From positions 38,501-102,500 of the forward strand of contig JAWQEG010003763.1 of the NCBI GenBank assembly GCA_033782935.1: 64,000 nt of DNA. The letters run 5' to 3'. Positions 21,203-36,200 of this stretch are shown piece by piece (position 1 is the first letter of the stretch; every line of letters starts with the position of its first letter). Made by a program: the position numbers and the translations under genes. Source of the stretch: Petrolisthes cinctipes. Lineage: Eukaryota > Arthropoda > Malacostraca > Decapoda > Porcellanidae. Below the pieces are notes generated by a model that worked only from the letters and a program-made list of their open reading frames with translations, was not told where the DNA came from and searched no databases.

Positions 21203-24200
21203 ACACTGCAATTACCAAATTAAATGGTAGTTTTGCAAAATCCGTCTAAAAGTGGTTACAAAACTTTGGCAATACGGTATGTACAACGAAATGACCGTCT
21301 AGCTCTACTTTTACTGTACTTTATAACTCGTCAAAAAGTGGCTATAAAGCCTTGGCAACAATGCAATTACCAAATTAAATGGGCTAGGAACCCTTGGTAG
21401 CATTGTCAAATCTGTGTAAAAGTGGTTATAAATCTTTGGCAATACTATATGTATGCAAAATGGCCGTCCATCTCCGCATTCACAGTACTTAAGAAGTAGT
21501 CCAAAATTGGCTATAAAACGTTGGCAACACTGTAATTACCAAATTAAATGGGCAAGGAACCTTTGCTAGTATTGTCAAAATAGTACAAACGTGGCTATAG
21601 AACGTTGGAAACACTGCAATTATCAGATTAAATAGGTTAGGAACCTTTAGTAGTATTGCAAAATTAATCTAAAAGTTGTTACAAAACTTTGGCAATATGG
21701 TGTGTACAATGAAATGGCAGTCTAGCTCTGCCTTTACTGTACTTCATAACTCATCAAAAAGTGGCTATAAAATCTTGGCAACAATGCAATTACCAAATTA
21801 AATGGGCTGGGAACCTTTGTTAGTATTGTCAAAATCATTAAAACATGGCTATAAAATGTTAGAAACACTGAATTTATCAGATTAAATGGGCTAGGAACCC
21901 TTGGTGGTATTGTCAAATCCGTCCAAAAGTGGTTATAAAGCATAGGCAATATAATATGTACAACAAAATGGCCATCTAGATCTGCCTTTACTGTACTTTA
22001 AGAGAAGTCCAAAAATGGCTATAAAACGGTGGTAAGACTGCATTTACCAAATTAAATGGGCTAGGAACCTAGCTGTGTTAGTATTGTTAAAATCGTACAA
22101 ACGTGGCTATAAAACTTTGGAAACACTGCAATTATTAGATTAAATGGGCTAGGAACCTTTGGTAGTTTTGCAAAATCCGTCTATAAGTGGCTACAAAACG
22201 TTGGCAATACGGTATATACAACGAAATGGCCGTCTAGCTCTGCCTTTACTGCACTTCAAAAGTCTTCCAAAAGTGGTTTTAAAACGTTGGCAACACTGCA
22301 ATTACCATATTGAAAAGACAAGAAACCTTTGTTAGTATTGCTAAAATCGTGAAAACATGGCTACAAAAAAGTTAGAAACACTGCAATTATAAGATTAAAT
22401 GGGCTAGGAACCCTTAGTGGTATTGTCAAATCCATACACAAGTGGTTATAAAACTTTGGCAATACTGCATGTACAACATAATGGCCGTCTAGCAACGCCT
22501 TTACCGTATTTTAAAACTCTTCTAAAAGTGGCTATAAAACTTTGGCAACACCACAATTACCAAATTAAATGGGCTAGGAACCTTTGTTAGTATTGCTAAA
22601 ATCGTGAAAACATAGCTATAAAAAGTAATAAAGTCTGCAATCATCAGATTAAATGGGCTAGGAACCCTTAGTGGTATTGTCAAATCTGTCCACAAGTGGT
22701 TATAAGAACTTTGGCAAAACTGCATGTACATCAAAATGACAGTCTAGCTCTGCATTTACCGTACTTTAAAACTCTTTTAAAAGTGGCTATAAAACTTTGG
22801 CGACACTGCAATTACCAAATTAAATGGGCTAGGAACCTTTGGAAGTATTGTCAAATCCATCCAAGAGTGGTTATAAACTTTGGGAATACTGCATGTACAA
22901 CAAATTAGCCGTCAAGCTCCGCCTTTACCATACTTTAAAACTCGTCTGTAAGTGGCTATAAAACTTTGGCAATACTGCAATTACCAAATTAAATGGGCTA
23001 GAAACCTTTATTAGTCTTTCTAAAATCGTTAAAATATGGCTATAACAAGTTAGAAACACTGCATTCATCAGATTAAATGGGCTAGGAACCCTTAGTGGTA
23101 TTGTCAAATCCATCCACAAGTGGTTATAAAACTTTGGCAATACTGCATTTACAACAAAATGGCCATCTAGCTCCGCCTTTACAATACTTTAAAATTCTAC
23201 TAAAAGTGGCTATAAAACTTTGGCAACACTGCAATTACCAAATTAAATGAGCTAGGAACCTTTGGAAGTATTGTTAAATCCATCCACAAGTGGTTATAAA
23301 ACTTTTGCAATACTGCATGTACAACAAATTAGCCGTCAAGCTCCGCCTTTACCGTACCTTAAAACTCGTCTGTAAGTGGCTATAAAACATTGATAACACT
23401 TCACTTACAAAGTTAAATGGGCTAGAAACCTTTGTTAGTATTGCTAAAATCGTGAAAACATGGCTATAAAATGTTATAAACACTGCAATTATAAGATGAA
23501 ATGGGCTAGGAACCCTTAGTGGTATTGTCAAATCCGTCCACAAGTGGTTTTATAACTGGCAATACTGCATGTACAACAAAATGGCCATCTTGCCCCGCCT
23601 TTACCAAACTTTAAAATTCTACTAAAAGTGGCTATAAAACTTTGGCAACACTGCAATTACCAAATTAAATGGGCTAGAAACCTTTGATTGTATTGCTAAA
23701 ATCATGAAAACATGGCTATAAAAAGTTAGAAACACTGCAATTATAAGATTAAATGGGCTAGGAATCCTTAGTGCTATTGTCAAATCCGTCCACAAGTGGT
23801 TATAAAACCTTGGCAATACTGCATGTACAACAAAATGGCCATCTAGCCCCGCCTTTACCAAACTTTAAAATTCTACTAAAAGTGGCTATAAAACTTTGAC
23901 AACACTGCAATTACCAAATTAAATGGGCTAGAAACCTTTGATTGTATTGCTAAAATCGTGAAAACATGGCTATAAAAAGTTAGGAACACTGCAATTATCA
24001 GATTAAATGGGCTAGGAACCCTTAGTGGTATTGTCAAATCCGTCCACAAGTGGTTATAAAAACTTTGGCAATACTGCATGTACAACAAAATGACCATCTA
24101 GCTCTGCCTTTACCGTACTTTAAAACTCTTTTAAAGGTGTCTATAAAACTTTGGCGACACTGCAATTACCAAATTAAATGGGCTAGGAACCTTTGGAAGT

Positions 24201-27200
24201 ATTGTCAAATCCGTCAAAGAGTGGTTATAAAATTTTGGCAATACTGCATGTACAACAAATTAGCCGTAAAGCTCCGCCTTTACCGTACTTTAAAACTCGT
24301 CTGTAAGTGGCTATAAAACATTGACAACACTGCACTTACCAAATTAAATGGGCTAGAAACCTTTGTTAGTCTTCCTAAAATCATTAAAACATGGCTATAA
24401 AAAGTTAGAAACACTGCAATTATCAGAATAAATGGGCTAGAAACCCTTAGTGGTATTGTCAAATACATACACAAGTGGTTATACAACTTTGGCAATACTG
24501 CATGTACAACAAAATGGCCGTCTAGCAACGTCTTTACCGTAATTTAAAACTCTACTAAAAGTGGCCATAAAACTTTAGCCATACCGCAATTACCAAATTA
24601 AATGGGCTATAAACCTTTGTTAGGATTTCTAAAATCGTGAAAACATGGCTATAAAAAGTTAGAAACACTGCAATTATAAGATTAAATGGGCTAGGAACCT
24701 TTGGAAGTATTGTCAAATACGTCCAAAATTGGTTATAAAACTTTGGCAATACTGCATGTACAACAAATTAGCCATCCAACTCCGTCTTTACCGTACTTTA
24801 AAACTCCTCCATATATGGCTATAAAACATTGACAACACTGCATTTACAAAATTAAATGGGCTAGAAACCTTTGTTAGTATTGCTAAAATCGTAAATACAT
24901 GGCTATAAAAAGTAATAAACTCTGCAATCATCAGAATAAATGGGCTTGGAACCCTTAGTGGTATTGTCAAATCTGTGCACAAGTGGTTATAAAACTTTAG
25001 CAATACTGCATGTACATCAAAATAGCCGTCTAGCTCTCCCTTTACTGTACTTTAAAACTCTTTTAAAAGTGGCTATAATACTTTGGCAACACTGCTAGTA
25101 TCAAATTTAATGGGCTAGGAACCTTTGGAAGTATTGTCAAATCCATCCACAAGTGGTTATAAAACTTTGGCAATACTGCATATACAACAAATTAGCCGTC
25201 AAGCTCCGTGTTTACCATACTTTAAAACTCGTCTGCAAGTGGCTATAAAACTTTGGCAATACTGCAATTACCAAATTAAATGGACTAGAAACCTTTGTTA
25301 GTCTTTCTAAAATCGTTAAAATATGGCTATAAAAAGTTAGAAACACTGCATTCATCAGATTAAATGGGCTACAAATCCTTAGTGGTATTGTCAAATCCAT
25401 CCACAAGTGGTTATAAAACTTTGGCAATACTGCATGTAAAAGAAACTAGCCGTCAAGCTCCGCCTTTACCGTACCTTAAAACTCGTCTGTAAGTGGCTAT
25501 AAAACATTGACAACATTTCACTTACAAAGTTAAATGGGCTAGAAACCTTTGTTAGTATTGCTAAAATTGTGAAAACATGGCTATAAAATGTTGTAAACAC
25601 TGCAATTATAAGATAAAATGGGCTAGGAACCCTTAGTGGTATTGTCAAATCCATCCACAAGTGGTTTTATAACTGGCAATACTGCATGTACAACAAAATG
25701 GCCATCTTGCCCCGCCTTAACCAAACTTTAAAATTCTACTAAAAGTGGCTATAAAACTTTGGCAACACTGCAATTACCAAATTAAATGGGCTAGAAACCT
25801 TTGATTGTATTGCTAAAATCGTGAAAACATGGCTATAAAAAGTTAGAAACACTGCAATTATCAGATTAAATGGGCTAGGAACCCTTAGTGGTATTGTCAA
25901 ATCCGTCCACAAGTGGTTATAAAAACTTTGGCAATACTGCATGTACAACAAAATGACCGTCCAGCTCTGCCTTTACCGTACTTTAAAACTCTTTTAAAAG
26001 TGTCTATAAAACTTTAGCGACACTGCAATTACCAAATTAAATGAGCTAGAAACCTTTGGAAGTATTGTCAAATCCGTCGGAGAGTGGTTATAAAATTTTG
26101 GCAATACTGCATGTACAACAAATTAGCTGTAAAGCTCCGCCTTTACCGTACTTTAAAACTCGTCTGTAAGTGGCATTAAAACATTGACAACACTGCACTT
26201 ACCAAATTAAATGGGCTAGAAACCTTTTTTAGTCTTCCTAAAATCATTAAAACATGGCTATATAAAGTTAGAAACACTGCAATTATCAGAATTAATGGGC
26301 TAGAAACCCTTAGTGGTATTGTCAAATTCATACACAAGTGGTTATAAAACTTTGGCAATACTGCATGTACAACAAAATGGCCATCTAGCTCCGCCTTTAC
26401 CATACTTTAAAACTCTTTTAAAAGTGGCTAAAATACTTTGGCAACACTGCAATTACCAAATTAAACGGGCTAGGAACCTTTGGAAGTATTGTCAAATCCA
26501 TCCAAGAGTGGTTATAAACTTTGGGAATACTGCATGTACAACAAATTAGCCGTCAAGCTCCGCTTTACCATACTTTAAAACTCGTCTGTAAGTGGCTATA
26601 AAACTTTGGCAATACTCTAATTACCAAATTAAATGGGCTAGAAACCTTTGTTAGTCTTTCTAAAATCGTTTAAATATGGCTATAAAAAGTTAGAAACACT
26701 GCATTCATCAGATTAAATGGGCTAGGAACCCTTAGTGGTATTGTCAAATCCATCCAAGAGTGGTTATAAAACTATAGCAATACTGCATGTACAACAAAAT
26801 GGCCATCTAGCTCTGCCTTTACCATACTTTAAAATTTTACTAAATTAAAGTGGCTATAAAACTTTGGCAACACAGCAATTACCAAATTAAATGAGCTAGG
26901 AACCTTTGGAAGTATTGTTAAATCCATCCACAAGTGGTTATAAAACTTTGGCAATACTGCATGTACAACAAACTAGCCGTCAAGCTCCGCCTTTACCGTA
27001 CCTTAAAACTCGTCTGTAAGTGGCTATAAAACATTGACAACACTTCACTTACAAAGTTAAATGGGCTAGAAACCTTTGTTAGTATTGCTAAAATCGTGAG
27101 AACATGGCTATAAAATGTTGTAAACACTGCAATTATAAGATTAAATGGGCTAGGAACCCTTAGTGGTATTGTCAAATCCGGCCACAAGTGGTTTTAAAAC

Positions 27201-30200
27201 TGGCAATATTGCATGTACAACAAAATAGCCATCTATCCCCGCCTTTACCAAACTTTAAAATTCTACTAAAAGTGGCTATAAAACATTGGCAACACTGAAA
27301 TTACCAAATTAAATGGGCTAGCAACCTTTGATTGTATTGCTAAAATCGTGAAAAGATGGCTATAAAAAGTTAGAAACACTGCAATTATAAGATTAAATGA
27401 GCTAGGAATCCTTAGTGCTATTGTCAAATCCGTCCACAAGTGGTTATAAAACTTTGGCAATACTGCATGTACAACAAAATGGCCATCTATCCCTGCCTTT
27501 ACCAAACTTTAAAATTCTACTAAAAGTGGCTATAAAACTTTGGCAACACTGCAATTACCAAATTAAATGGGCTAGAAACCTTTGATTGTATTGCTAAAAT
27601 CGTGAAAACATGGCTATAAAAAGTTAGGAACACTGCAATTATCAGATTAAATGGGCTAGGAACCCTTAGTGGCATTGTCAAATCCGTCCACAAGTGGTTA
27701 TAAAAACTTTGGCAATAATGCATGTACAACAAAATGACCGTCTAGCTCTGCCTTTACCATACTTTAAAACTCTTTTAAAAGTGTCTATAAAACTTTGGCG
27801 ACACTGCAATTACTATATTAAATGGGCTAGGAACCTTTGGAAGTATTGTCAAATCCGTCAAAGAGTGGTTATAAAATTTTGGCAATACTGCATGTACAAC
27901 AAAGTAGCCGTAAAGCTCCGCATTTGCATTTACCGTACTTTAAAACTCGTCTGTATGTGGCTATAAAACATTGACAACACTGCGCTTACCAAATTAAATG
28001 GGCTAGAAACCTTTGTTAGTCTTCTTAAAATCATTAAAACATGGCTATGAAAAGTTAGAAACAGTGCAATTATCAGAATAAATGGGCTAGAAACCCTTAG
28101 TGGTATTGTCAAATTCATACACAAGTGGTTATAAAACTTTGGCAATACTGCATGTACAACAAAATGGCCATATAGCTCCGCCTTTACCAAACTTTAAAAT
28201 TCTACTAAAAGTGGCTATAAAACTTTGGCATAACTGCATGTACAACATAATGACCATCTAGCAACGCCTTTACCGTATTTTAAAACTCTTCTAAAAGTGG
28301 CTATAAAACTTTGGCAACACTGCAATTACCAAATTAAATGGGCTAGTAACCTTTGTTAGTATTGCTAAAATCGTTAAAAACATGGCTATAAAAAGTTAGG
28401 AACACTGCAATTATCAGATTAAATGGGCTAGGAACCCTTAGTGGTATTGTCAAATCCATCCACAAGTGGTTATAAAACTTTGGCAATACTGCATTTACAA
28501 CAAAATGGCCGTCTATCAACGTCTTTACCGTACTTTAAAACTCTACTAAAAGTGGCTATAAAACTTTGGCAACACTGCAATTACCAACTTAAATGAGATA
28601 GGAACCTTTAGAAGTATTGTCAAATCCATCCACAAGTGGTTATAAAACTTTGGCAATACTTCATGTACAACAAATTAGCCGTCAAGCTCCGCCTTTACCA
28701 TACTTTAAAACTCGTCTGTAAGTGGCTATAAAACATTGACAACACTTCACTTACAAAGTTAAATGGGCTAAAAACCTTTGTTAGTATTGCTAAAATCGTG
28801 AAAACATGGCTATAAAATGTTATAAACACTGCAATTATAAAATTGAATGGGCTAGGAACCCTTAGTGGTATTGTCAAATCCACCCACAAGTGGTTATAAA
28901 ACTTTGGCAATACTGCATTTACAACATAATGGCCGTCTAGCAACGCCTTTACTGTATTTTAAAACTCTTCTAAAAGTGGCTATAAAACTTTGGCAACACT
29001 GCAATTACCAAATTAAATGGGCTAGTAACCTTTGTTAGGATTTCTAAAATCGTGAAAACATGGCTATAAAAAGTTAGAAACACTGCAATTATAAGATTAA
29101 ATGGGCTAGGAACCTTTGGAAGTATTGTCAAATACGTCCAAAATTGGTTATAAAACTTTGGCAATACTGCATGTACAACAAATTAGCCATCCAGCTCCGT
29201 CTTTACCGTACTTTAAAACTCCTCTGTATATGGCTATTAAACATTGACAACAATGCATTTACAAAATTAAATGGGCTAGAAACCTTTGTTAGTATTGCTA
29301 AAATCGTAAAAACACATGGCTATAAATAGTAATAAACTCTGCAAGCATCAGATTAAATTGGCTTGGAACCCTTAGTGGTATTGTCAAATCTGTGCACAAG
29401 TGGTTATAAAACTTTAGCAATACTGCATGTACATCAAAATAGCCGTCTAGCTCTCCCTTTACCGTACTTTAAAACTCTTTTAAAAATTGCTATAATACTT
29501 TGGCAACACTGCAAATACCAAATTAAATGGGCTAGGAACCTTTGGAAGTATTGTCAAATCCATCCAAGAGTGGTTATAAAACTTTGGCAATACTGCATGT
29601 ACAACAAATTAGCCATCAAGCTCCGTGTTTACCATACTTTAAAACTCGTCTGTAAGTGGCTATAAAACTTTGGCAATGCTGCAGTTACCAAATTAAATGG
29701 GCTAGAAACCTTTGTTAGTCTTTCTAAAATCGTTAAAATATGGCTATAAAAAGTTAGAAACACTGCATTCATCAGATTAAATGGGCTAGGAACCCTTAGT
29801 GGTATTGTCAAATCCGTCCACAAGTGGTTATAAAACTTTGGCAATACTGCATGTACAACAAAATGGCCATCTAGCCCCGCCTTTACCAAACTTTAAAATT
29901 CTACTAAAAGTGGCTATAAAACTTTGGCAACACTGCAATTACCAAATTAAATGGGCTAGTAACCTTTGTTAGTATTGCTAAAATCGTTAAAAACATGGCT
30001 ATAAAAAGTTAGGAACACTGCAATTATCAGATTAAATGGGCTAGGAACCCTTAGTGGTATTGTCAAATCCGTCCACAAGTGGTTATAAAAACTTTGGCAA
30101 TACTGCATGTACAACAAAATGACCGTCTAGCTTTGCCTTTACCGTACCTTAAAACTCTTCTAAAAGTGTCTATAAAACTTTGGCGACACTGCAATTACTA

Positions 30201-33200
30201 TATTAAATGGGCTAGGAACCTTTGGAAGTATTGTCAAATCCGTCAAAGAGTGGTTATAAAATTTTGGCAATACTGCATGTACAACGAATTAGCCGTAAAG
30301 CTCTGCCTTTACCGTACTTTAAAACTCGTCTGTAAGTGGCTATAAAACATTGACAACACTGCGCTTACCAAATTAAATGGGCTAGAAACCTTTGTTAGTC
30401 TTCTTAAAATCATTTAAACATGGCTATGAAAAGTTAGAAACACTGCAATTATCAGAATAAATGGGCTAGGAACCCTTAGTGGTATTGTCAAATTCATACA
30501 CAGGTGGTTATAAAACTTTGGCAATACTGCATGTACAACAAAATGGCCATCTAGCTCCGCCTTTATCAAACTTTAAAATTCTACTAAAAGTGGCTATAAA
30601 ACTTTGGCATAACTGCATGTACAACATAATGGCCGTCTAGCAACGCCTTTACCGTATTTTAAAACTTCTAAAAGTGGCTATAAAACTTTGGCAACACTGC
30701 AATTACCAAATTAAATGGGCTAGTAACCTTTGTTAGTATTGCTAAAATCGTTAAAAACATGGCTATAAAAAGTTAGGAACACTGCAATTATCAGATTAAA
30801 TGGGCTAGGAACCCTTAGTGGTATTGTCAAATCCATCCACGAGTGGTTATAAAACTTTGGCAATACTGCATTTACAATAAAATGGCCGTCTATCAACGTC
30901 TTTACCGTACTTTGAAACTCTACTAAAAGTGGCTATAAAACTTTGGCAACACTGCAATTACCAAATTAAATGAGATAGGAACCTTTAGAAGTATTGTCAA
31001 ATCCATCCACAAGTGGTTATAAAACTTTGGCAATACTTCATGTACAACAAATTAGCCGTCAAGCTCCGCCTTTACCATACTTTATAACTCGTCTGTAAGT
31101 GGCTATAAAACTTTGGCAACACTGCAATTACCAAATTAAATGGGCTAGTAACCTTTGTTAGGATTTCTAAAATCGTGAAAACATGGCTATAAAAAGTTAG
31201 AAACACTGCAATTATAAGATTAAATGGGCTAGGAACCTTTGGAAGTATTGTCAAATACGTCCAAAATTGGTTATAAAACTTTGGCAATACTGCATGTACA
31301 ACAAATTAGCCATCCAGCTCCGTCTTTACCGTACTTTAAAACTCCTCTGTATATGGCTATAAAACATTGACAACACTGCATTTACAAAATTAAATGGGCT
31401 AGAAACCTTTGTTAGTATTGCTAAAATCGTAAAAACATGGCTATAAAAAGTAATAAACTCTGTAATCATCAGATTAAATTGGCTTGGAACCCTTACTGGT
31501 TTTGTCAAATCTGTGCACAAGTGGTTATAAAACTTTAGCAATACTGCATGTACATCAAAATAGCCGTCTAGCTCTCCCTTTACCGTACTTTAAAACTCTT
31601 TTAAAAGTGGCTATAATACTTTGGCAACACTGCAATTACCAAATTAAATGGGCTAGGAACCTTTGGAAGTATTGTCAAATCCATCCACAAGTGGTTATAA
31701 AACTTTGGCAATACTGCATGTACAACAAATTAGCCGTCAAGCTCCGTGTTTACCATACTTTAAAACTCGTCTGTAAGTGGCTATAAAACTTTGGCAATAC
31801 TGCAATTACCAAATTAAATTGGCTAGACACATTTGATTCTATTGCTAAAATCGTGAAAACATGGCCATAAAAAGTTAGAAACACTGCAATTATAAGATTA
31901 AATGGGCTAGGAATCCTTAGTGGCATTGTCAAATCCGTCCACAAGTGGTTATAAAAACTTTGGCAATACTGCATGTACAACAAAATGACCATCTAGCTCT
32001 GCCTTTACCGTACTTTAAAACGCTTTTAAAAGTGTCTATAAAACTTTGGCGACACTGCAATTACCAAATTAAATGGGCTAGGAACCTTTGGAAGTATTGT
32101 CAAATCCGTCAAAGAGTGGTTATAAAATTTTGGCAATACTGCATGTACAACAAATTAGCCGTAAAGCTCCGCCTTTACCGTACTTTAAAACTCGTCTGTA
32201 AGTGGCTATAAAACATTGACAACACTGCACTTACCAAATTAAATGGGCTAGGGACCTTTGTTAGTATTGTCAAAAACGCTAAAACATGGCTATAAAAAGT
32301 TAGGAAAACTGCAATTATCAGATTAAAAGGGCTAGGAACCCTTAGTGGTATTGTCAAATCCGTCCACAAGTGGTAATAAAACTTTGGCAATACTGCATTT
32401 ACAACATAATGGCCGTTTAGCAACGCCTTTACTGTTCTTTAAAACACTTTTAAAGTGGCTATAAAACTCTGGCGACACTGCAATACCCAAATTAAATGGG
32501 CTAGGAACCTTTGGAAGTATTATCAAATCCGTCCAAGAATAGTTAAAAAACTTTGGCAATACTGCATGTACAACAAATTAGCTGTCAAACTCCGCCTTTA
32601 CCGTACTTTAAAACTCGTCTGTAAGTGGCTATAAAACATTGACAACACTGCACTTACCAAATTAAATGGGCTAGACACCTTTGTTAGTCTTCTTAAAATC
32701 ATTAAAACATGGCTATAAAAAGTTAGAAACACTGCAATTATCAGAATAAATGGGCTAGAAACCCTTAGTGGTATTGTCAAATCCATCCACATGTGGTTAT
32801 ACAACTTTGGCAATACTGCATGTACAACAAAATGGCCATCTAGCTCCGCCTTTACAATACTTTAAAATTCTACTAAAAGTGGCTATAAAACTTTGGCAAC
32901 ACTGCAATTACCAAATTAAATGAGCTAGGAACCTTTGGAAGTATTGTCAAATCCATCCACATGTGGTTATAAAACTTTGGTAATACTGCATGTACAACAA
33001 ACTAGCCGTCAAGCTCCGCCTTTACCGTACCTTAAAACTCGTCTGTAAGTGGCTATAAAACTTTGGCAACACTGCAATTACCAAATTAAATGGGCTAGAA
33101 ACCTTTGATTGTATTGCTAAAATCGTGAAAACATGGCTATAAAAAGTTAGGAACACTGCAATTATCAGATTAAATGGGCTAGGAACACTGCAATTATCAG

Positions 33201-36200
33201 ATTAAATGGGCTAGGAACCCTTAGTGGTATTGTCAAATCCATCCACAAGTGGTTATAAAACTTTGGCAATACTGCATTTACAACAAAATGGCCGTCTAGC
33301 AACGTCTTTACCGTACTTTAAAACTCTACTAAAAGTGGCTATAAAACTTTGGCAACACTGCAATTACCAAATTAAATGAGCTAGGAACCTTTAGAAGTAT
33401 TGTCAAATCCATCCACAAGTGGTTATAAAACTTTGGCAATACTTCATGTACAACAAATTAGCCGTCAAGCTCCGCCTTTACCATACTTTAAAACTCGTCT
33501 GTAAGTGGCTATAAAACATTGACAACACTTCACTTACAAAGTTAAATGGGCTAGAAACCTATGTTAGTATTGCTAAAATCGTGAAAACATGGCTATAAAA
33601 TGTTATAAACACTGCAATTATAAGATTAAATGGGCTAGGAACCCTTAGTGGTATTGTCAAATCCATCCACAAGTGGTTATAAAACTTTGGCAATACTGCA
33701 TTTACAACATAATGGCCGTCTAGCAACGCCTTTACTGTATTTTAAAACTCTTCTAAAAGTGGCTATAAAACTTTGGCAACACTGCAATTACCAAATTAAA
33801 TGGGCTAGTAACCTTTGTTAGGATTTCTAAAATCGTGAAAACATGGCTATAAAAAGTTAGAAACACTGCAATTATAAGATTAAATGGGCTAAGAACCTTT
33901 GGAAGTATTGTCAAATACGTCCAAAATTGGTTATAAAACTTTGGCAATACTGCATGTACAACAAATTAGCCATCCAGCTCCGTCTTTACCGTACTTTAAA
34001 ACTCCTCTGTATATGGCTATAAAACATTGACAACAATGCATTTACAAAATTAAATGGGCTAGAAACCTTTGTTAGTATTGCTAAAATCGTAAAAACATGG
34101 CTATAAAAAGTAATAAACTCTGCAATCATCAGATTAAATTGGCTTGGAACCCTTAGTGGTATTGTCTAATCTGTGCACAAGTGGTTATAAAACTTTAGCA
34201 ATACTGCATGTACATCAAAATAGCCGTCTAGCTCTCCCTTTACCGTACTTTAAAACTCTTTTAAAAGTGGCTATAATACTTTGGCAACACTGCAATTACC
34301 AAATTAAATGGGCTAGGAACCTTTGGAAGTATTGTCAAATCCATCCACAAGTGGTTATAAAACTTTGGCAATACTGCATGTACAACAAATTAGCCGTCAA
34401 GCTCCGTGTTTACCATATTTTAAAACTCGTCTGTAAGTGGCTATAAAACTTTGGCAATGCTGCAGTTACCAAATTAAATGGGCTATAAAACTTTGGCAAT
34501 GCTGCAGTTACCAAATTAAATGGGCTAGAAACCTTTGTTAGTCTTTCTAAAATCGTTAAAGTATTGCTATAAAAAGTTAGAAACACTGCATTCATCAGAT
34601 TAAATGGGCTAGGAACCCTTAGTGGTATTGTCAAATCCATCCACAAGTGGTTATAAAACTTTGGCAATACTGCATTTACAACAAAATGGCCATCTAGCTC
34701 CGCTTTTACAATACTTTAAACTCTTCTAAAAGTGGCTATAAAACTTTGGCAATACTGCAATTACCAAATTAAATGGGCTAGACACCTTTGATTCTATTGC
34801 TAAAATCGTGAAAACATGGCTATAAAAAGTTAGAAACACTGCAATTATAAGATTAAATGGGCTTGGAATCCTTAGTGGTATTGTCAAATCCGTCCACAAG
34901 TGGTTATAAAACTTTGGCAATACTGCATGTACAACAAAATGGCCATCTAGCCCCGCCTTTACCAAACTTTAAAATTCTACTAAAAGTGGCTATAAAACTT
35001 TGGCAACACTGCAATTACCAAATTAAATGGGCTAGAAACCTTTGATTGTATTGCTAAAATTGTGAAAACATGGCTATAAAAAGTTAGAAACACTGCAATT
35101 ATAAGATTAAATGGGCTAGGAATCCTTAGTGGCCTTGTCAAATCCGTCCACAAGTGGTTATAAAAACTTTGGCAATACTGCATGTACAACAAAATGACCA
35201 TCTAGCTCTGCCTTTACCGTACTTTAAAACTCTTTTAAAAGTGTCTATAAAACTTTGGCGACACTGCAATTACCAAATTAAATGGGCTAGGAACCTTTGG
35301 AAGTATTGTCAAATCCGTCAAAGAGTGGTTATAAAATTTTGGCAATACTGCATGTACAACAAATTAGCCGTAAAGCTCCGCCTTTACCGTACTTTAAAAC
35401 TCGTCTGTAAGTGGCTATAAAACATTGACAACACTGCACTTACCAAATTAAATTGGCTAGGGACCTTTGTTAGTATTGTCAAAAACGCTAAAACATGGCT
35501 ATAAAAAGTTAGGAAAACTGCAATTATCAGATTAAATGGGCTAGGAACCCTTAGTGGTATTGTCAAATCCGTCCACAAGTGGTAATAAAACTTTGGCAAT
35601 ACTGCATTTACAACATAATGACCATCTAGCTCTGCCTTTACCGTACTTTAAAACTCTTTTAAAAGTGTCTATAAAACTTTGGCGACACTGCAATTACCAA
35701 ATTAAATGGGCTAGGAACCTTTGGAAGTATTGTCAAATCCGTCAAAGAATAGTTAAATAACTTTGGCAATACTGCATGTACAACAAATTAGCTGTCAAAC
35801 TCCGCCTTTACCGTACTTTAAAACTCCTCTGTATATGGCTATAAAACATTGACAACACTGCAATTACCAAATAAAATGGGCTAGAAACCTTTGATTGTAT
35901 TGCTAAAATCGTAAAAACATGGCTATAAAAAGTTAGGAACACTGCAATTATAAGATTAAATGGGCTAGGAACCCTTTAGTGGTATTGTCAAATCCGTCCA
36001 CAAGACAGTGGTGAACCTTTTTAAGTATTGTCCAATCCGTCCAAGAGTGGTTTTAGTACTTTTGCAATACGGTATGTACAACGAAATGGCAGTCTATCTC
36101 TGCCTCTTCTGTACTTTAAAACTCGTCCAAAAGTGACTATAAAACGTTGGTAACACTGCAATTATCAGATTAAATGGACCAGGAACCCTGGTAGCATTGT

